From the NCBI GenBank assembly GCA_015059405.1, contig SVAL01000003.1:1-64000 (forward strand): a DNA stretch of 64,000 nt, in the 5' to 3' direction. The notes below the pieces were generated by a model. It worked only from the letters and a program-made list of their open reading frames with translations. It made no database searches and was not told the DNA's origin. Both the position numbers and the translations under genes were made by a program. Origin of the DNA: Bacillota bacterium (GTDB lineage: Bacteria > Bacillota_I > Bacilli_A > RF39 > UBA660). The number at the start of each line of letters is the position of its first letter. Positions within the stretch are counted from its first letter, which is position 1. Below are positions 62,982-64,000 of the stretch, in pieces.

Positions 62982-64000
62982 TTGATTTTAAGAAAAATAA
63001 AGTTAGTAAATTTTAGAAATTATAAGAATTTTAATATTTCTTTTCAAAAAAATATAAATATTATTATAGGAGACAATGCTCAAGGAAAAACAAATATCCT
63101 TGAAAGTATCTATACTTTAGCACTAACGAAATCTTATCGAACAACAAATGATTCTAATTTAATAAGATTAAATCAAGAAAAATTTATTATAATTGGTGAA
63201 ACTAAAGATGAAAAAGTCTTTAAAAAATTATCTTTAGAATTATATAAAGGTAATAAAGTAGCAAAAATAAATGATAATACTATAAATAAAATATCTGATT
63301 ATATAGGTAATTTATATGTAATATTATCATCACCAGATGATTTGCAAATGATAAAAGGATCACCATCGGAAAGAAGAAATTTTCTTAATATAGAGATAAG
63401 TCAACTATCTAGTAATTACATCAAAAAATATAATGAATTTAATAAAATCTTAAAAATGCGTAATGATTACTTAAAATTGCTATATACGAATAGTTTATGT
63501 GATTATAATTATTTAGATATTTTAACTGATAATTTAATTGATAGAGAAGTTGAAATATATATAGAAAGAAATAATTTTATAAATAAAATTAATAAATATA
63601 TAACAGATATATATAAGAATATTACAGGGATTAAAGATTTAAAAATAGTTTATGAAACTAATGTTGAATTTAATAATTTTGAATTTGCTGAAATAAAAAA
63701 TGTTTTAAAGGAAAAATATAGAAAAAATCAACAAAGAGAAATAGCTATGGGAATGACTTTATATGGACCACATCGAGATGATTTTACTTTTACTATAGAA
63801 GGAAATGACATAAAAATATATGGTTCTCAAGGACAACAAAAATTAGCTTTTATAGCATTAAAATTTTCAGAAATACCAATATTTAAGGAAAAAACAGGTA
63901 CAAAACCAATAATATTATTAGATGATATATTTAGTGAATTAGATAAAACAAAGAAAAATAAATTAATTCAATATATAGATAACGATTATCAAGTAATTAT
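62982..64000 (+). CDS. recF: DNA replication/repair protein RecF (truncated by window end)
   Basis: TTG start; LILRKIKLVNFRNYKNFNISFQKNINIIIGDNAQGKTNILESIYTLALTKSYRTT...; not in ORF track because of TTG start and open end. Confidence 0.95.
   Translation, partial: MILRKIKLVNFRNYKNFNISFQKNINIIIGDNAQGKTNILESIYTLALTKSYRTTNDSNLIRLNQEKFIIIGETKDEKVFKKLSLELYKGNKVAKINDNTINKISDYIGNLYVILSSPDDLQMIKGSPSERRNFLNIEISQLSSNYIKKYNEFNKILKMRNDYLKLLYTNSLCDYNYLDILTDNLIDREVEIYIERNNFINKINKYITDIYKNITGIKDLKIVYETNVEFNNFEFAEIKNVLKEKYRKNQQREIAMGMTLYGPHRDDFTFTIEGNDIKIYGSQGQQKLAFIALKFSEIPIFKEKTGTKPIILLDDIFSELDKTKKNKLIQYIDNDYQVI

Overview
This window is 64 kb of AT-rich, low-GC Gram-positive (Bacilli/Mollicutes-like) chromosome that includes the replication origin. 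The right arm carries oriC, dnaA, dnaN, a ComK-family gene, a hypothetical gene and recF on the + strand. Leftward from oriC on the - strand are rpmH, rnpA, yidC, jag, mnmE, mnmG, rsmG, a noc-like gene, parA, parB, mscS, ychF, rpsF-ssb-rpsR, divIC, tilS, ftsH, dusB, lysS, a degenerate clpC, prfB, ftsEX with an M23 peptidase, uvrB-rSAM-uvrA, lgt, secE-nusG, rplK-rplA-rplJ-rplL and the start of rpoB. TGA works as a stop codon, and prfB is present with its programmed frameshift, so the Mollicutes code (table 4) does not apply. Most of the window is core genome. The points most worth a second look are: (1) a well-formed yybP-ykoY-type Mn riboswitch with promoter and terminator in front of an uncharacterised soluble protein; (2) a structured ~260 nt putative ncRNA of unrecognised family between rpsR and divIC; (3) a short ComK homologue between dnaN and recF; (4) a ClpC-like unfoldase whose second ATPase module has lost its Walker motifs; (5) an orphan predicted ADP-ribosyltransferase beside a hybrid histidine kinase; (6) a radical SAM/SPASM gene inside the uvrBA operon. 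No CRISPR array, IS element, prophage, tRNA or rRNA gene was recognised by eye. No alignment, folding or database search was run.
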